Source: JBKPRX01 sp046734795 (GTDB lineage: Bacteria > Actinomycetota > Thermoleophilia > Gaiellales > Gaiellaceae). Taken from it: a DNA stretch of 32,871 bases. The translations under genes were made by a program, and so were the position numbers. Positions 31,683 through 32,871 of this stretch are shown here, piece by piece. Position 1 is the stretch's first letter; the number at the start of each line of letters is the position of its first letter. The notes beneath the pieces are model-generated. The model was not told where the DNA came from and ran no database searches. It saw only the letters and a list, made by a program, of their open reading frames with translations. The DNA lies in assembly GCA_046734795.1 (NCBI GenBank), contig JBKPRX010000089.1, positions 1 to 32,871 on the forward strand, written 5' to 3'.

Positions 31683-32033
31683 ATGAGCGCAGCCGATGCC
31701 CTAGTGGAGATCGACGTCGCTGTCGCCGCAGGCGATGATGCGGACGAAGTCCTTCGTCGCGCCGTCTCGGCGCTGCACGAGAGCGGCGGCTACGCCTGGG
31801 CGGGCATCTTCTTCGTCGAGCGGAACCAGCTCGTGCTCGGGCCGTCCGCCGGCGACGAGGACGCTGCGCAACGGACGAGCGTCCCGATCGTCTACCGCGG
31901 CGAGCGCATCGGCGAACTCGCGGTCGACGGCGCAGACCCGAGCGACGCGCCGGTCCTCGAACGCGTCGCGGATCGCGTCGCCGAGCACTGCCTTGTCGGC
32001 TGGGACACCGGCGGCGAGGCGTGGCGTCCGTAG
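31683..32033 (+). CDS. Small single-domain GAF-like protein
   Basis: A 116-residue protein with the pattern of a minimal GAF domain: a helix A-V-S-A-L-H-E-S, a strand Y-A-W-A-G-I-F-F-V-E, a loop, and V-P-I-V-Y-R-G-E-R-I-G-E-L-A-V. No output domain is attached. It could be a small-molecule or redox sensor subunit. The three-cysteine set of free-methionine-sulfoxide reductases is not present (only C108 is seen), so that enzyme activity is unlikely. No partner lies on the same strand. It is convergent with rel across a repeat-rich gap. Confidence 0.65.
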   Translation: MSAADALVEIDVAVAAGDDADEVLRRAVSALHESGGYAWAGIFFVERNQLVLGPSAGDEDAAQRTSVPIVYRGERIGELAVDGADPSDAPVLERVADRVAEHCLVGWDTGGEAWRP

Positions 32034-32047
32034 CGGTGACAAGTGCG

Positions 32048-32198
32048 TCCCTCGAACGAGCTACCCCGCTCCCCGTTCGAGTGATCCCTCATTCGAGGGA
32101 CTGACACCGCATGGTTGAGCGCGGCCGGTCACCCGTCTGAGGGCGTTCGACGTTCGCTCCCTCGAACGAGGGATGCCGTTGTCCCCCTTACGAGGGAG
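32048..32198. repeat. Cluster of short inverted repeats related to CTCGAACGAGGGA
   Basis: Five related elements lie in the gap between the GAF gene and rel: TCCCTCGAACGAG (32048-32060), CGTTCGAG (32074-32081, reverse copy), TCCCTCATTCGAGGGA (32085-32100), TCCCTCGAACGAGGGA (32158-32173) and CCCCCTTACGAGGGAG (32183-32198). The first two can pair as an 8-bp stem with a 15-nt loop; the third and fourth are hairpins by themselves. The last covers the rel stop codon. They may serve as convergent terminators or be a small repeat family. Confidence 0.6.
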
Positions 32199-32871
32199 TC
32201 GTGCGGTACGCGTCAAAGACCGCGTCGACGTTGCGGAGCGCGGTGAGGAGCGCCCGCAGCTCTTTTACCTCGCCGACCTCCGCGACATACCAGTTCTTCG
32301 CCATCTGGTCTTCGACCGTGCCCCCGTACGCGACGATGTTGGCGCCGTGCTCGGCGAACGTGCGCGCGATGTCCTCGAGGAGACGCGGGCGGTCCCACGA
32401 ATCGACCGCGATCTGGACGCGGAAGCTGCGTGAGCTCCCGCCGTCCCAATCGACGGCCGTGAACCGCTCGGGGTTCCGCTTGAGCGCCTTGACGTTCGGG
32501 CAGTCGTCGCGATGGATCGTGATGCCCTTGCCGAGCGAGATGTAGCCGACGATCGGATCGCCGGGCACCGGCGTGCAGCACTTTGCGAGCCGGACGAGCA
32601 CGTCCTCGAGCCCTTCGACGACGATGCCGTACGTGTCCGACGCGAGCGCGTCCTTGGCCTTCGGCGCCTTGCGGGGAACCGCTTCCTCGACTGCGACGGC
32701 GTCCGTCTTCAGTCGCTGGAGCACCTTGTTGACGATGCTGTGCGCGGTCAGCTTTCCGGAGCCGAGAGCGAGGTAGAAGTCCTCCGCCTTCTTGAAGCCG
32801 GTCTCCCGGATCACCTGCGCGAGCACGGCGGAGCCGGCGATCTTCTTGTACGGAAGGTTCTGCGCCTTGAG
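32188..32871 (-). CDS. rel: RelA/SpoT-family (p)ppGpp synthetase/hydrolase, C-terminal part
   Basis: The 3' 684 nt of a bifunctional Rel gene; the start and the catalytic domains lie beyond the window edge. The visible 227 residues cover the helical region (Y-K-K-I-A-G-S... with L-A-L-G-S-G-K-L), the zinc-finger/RIS-type segment (K-C-C-T-P-V-P-G-D-P-I-V-G-Y and H-R-D-D-C-P-N) and the C-terminal ACT domain (about the last 75 residues). This C-terminal half senses stalled ribosomes and controls the switch between synthesis and hydrolysis of the alarmone. The stop TAA lies inside the last element of the repeat cluster. Identity is firm; nothing can be said of the catalytic half. Confidence 0.9.
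   Translation of the reverse strand, partial: LKAQNLPYKKIAGSAVLAQVIRETGFKKAEDFYLALGSGKLTAHSIVNKVLQRLKTDAVAVEEAVPRKAPKAKDALASDTYGIVVEGLEDVLVRLAKCCTPVPGDPIVGYISLGKGITIHRDDCPNVKALKRNPERFTAVDWDGGSSRSFRVQIAVDSWDRPRLLEDIARTFAEHGANIVAYGGTVEDQMAKNWYVAEVGEVKELRALLTALRNVDAVFDAYRTTPS

Noticed and set aside
32048..32198. CRISPR-like array
   Set aside because: Repeats are short, degenerate and irregularly spaced (gaps from 4 to 57 nt), with no spacers of uniform length and no cas genes.

Overview
The window is high-GC, densely coded DNA with many ATGA/GTGA start-stop overlaps, GTG starts and small intergenic gaps. The gene set fits a high-GC actinobacterium: a fused PafB-PafC WYL regulator, an adenylate cyclase-AAA-TPR regulator, a lasso-type RiPP leader, an IdeR/DtxR-like box and many apparently leaderless genes. 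I infer a deep-branching actinobacterial lineage such as Thermoleophilia (Gaiellales/Solirubrobacterales). No rRNA, tRNA, CRISPR array, transposase or phage gene was seen.

Layout. 1-3458 (+): a small zinc-ribbon protein, a DNA methyltransferase and the PafBC regulator. 3465-6261 (-): a membrane GAF histidine kinase overlapping queG, which shares a divergent promoter with an MDR dehydrogenase (6279-7244, +). 7353-7514 (+): a 53-residue peptide with an exact lasso-peptide leader motif but no maturation genes nearby. 7547-8418 (-): a small Cys4 protein and a MIP18/SufT-like Fe-S factor. 8438-13986 (-): the most coherent block, DUF47-Pit phosphate uptake followed by an overlapping four-gene unit of metallophosphoesterase, cyclic 2,3-diphosphoglycerate synthetase, 2-phosphoglycerate kinase and GlpX fructose-bisphosphatase. 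This is a predicted route from phosphate and 2-phosphoglycerate to cyclic 2,3-diphosphoglycerate, a solute best known from methanogens.

14045-16312 (+): a nuclease-fold protein, hypoxanthine phosphoribosyltransferase (apparent CTG start) and an Nramp Mn/Fe transporter behind an IdeR/DtxR-like box. 16323-21150 (-): an M23 peptidase, a zinc-ribbon membrane protein, a short CcmI-like protein, CcmF and a cysteine-type CcmE, together a partial cytochrome c maturation operon. 21217-23098: two small hypotheticals, one with lower GC, and an endonuclease IV-like TIM-barrel protein. 23044-27011 (-): threonine aldolase followed by a large cyclase/ATPase/TPR regulator. 27060-30093 (+): phosphomannomutase, a class-IV aminotransferase-like protein apparently lacking its PLP lysine, and an overlapping P-loop sulfotransferase-like protein, closed by a strong terminator. 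30138-32871: a secreted alpha/beta hydrolase, a small GAF protein, a cluster of short inverted repeats and the 3' part of rel.

The points most worth a second look are the orphan lasso-leader peptide, the cDPG locus with its phosphate importer and phosphoesterase, the lysine-less aminotransferase/sulfotransferase pair, the Cys-type CcmE, the IdeR-like box, and the repeated placement of a TANNNT -10 element 6-8 nt before start codons.
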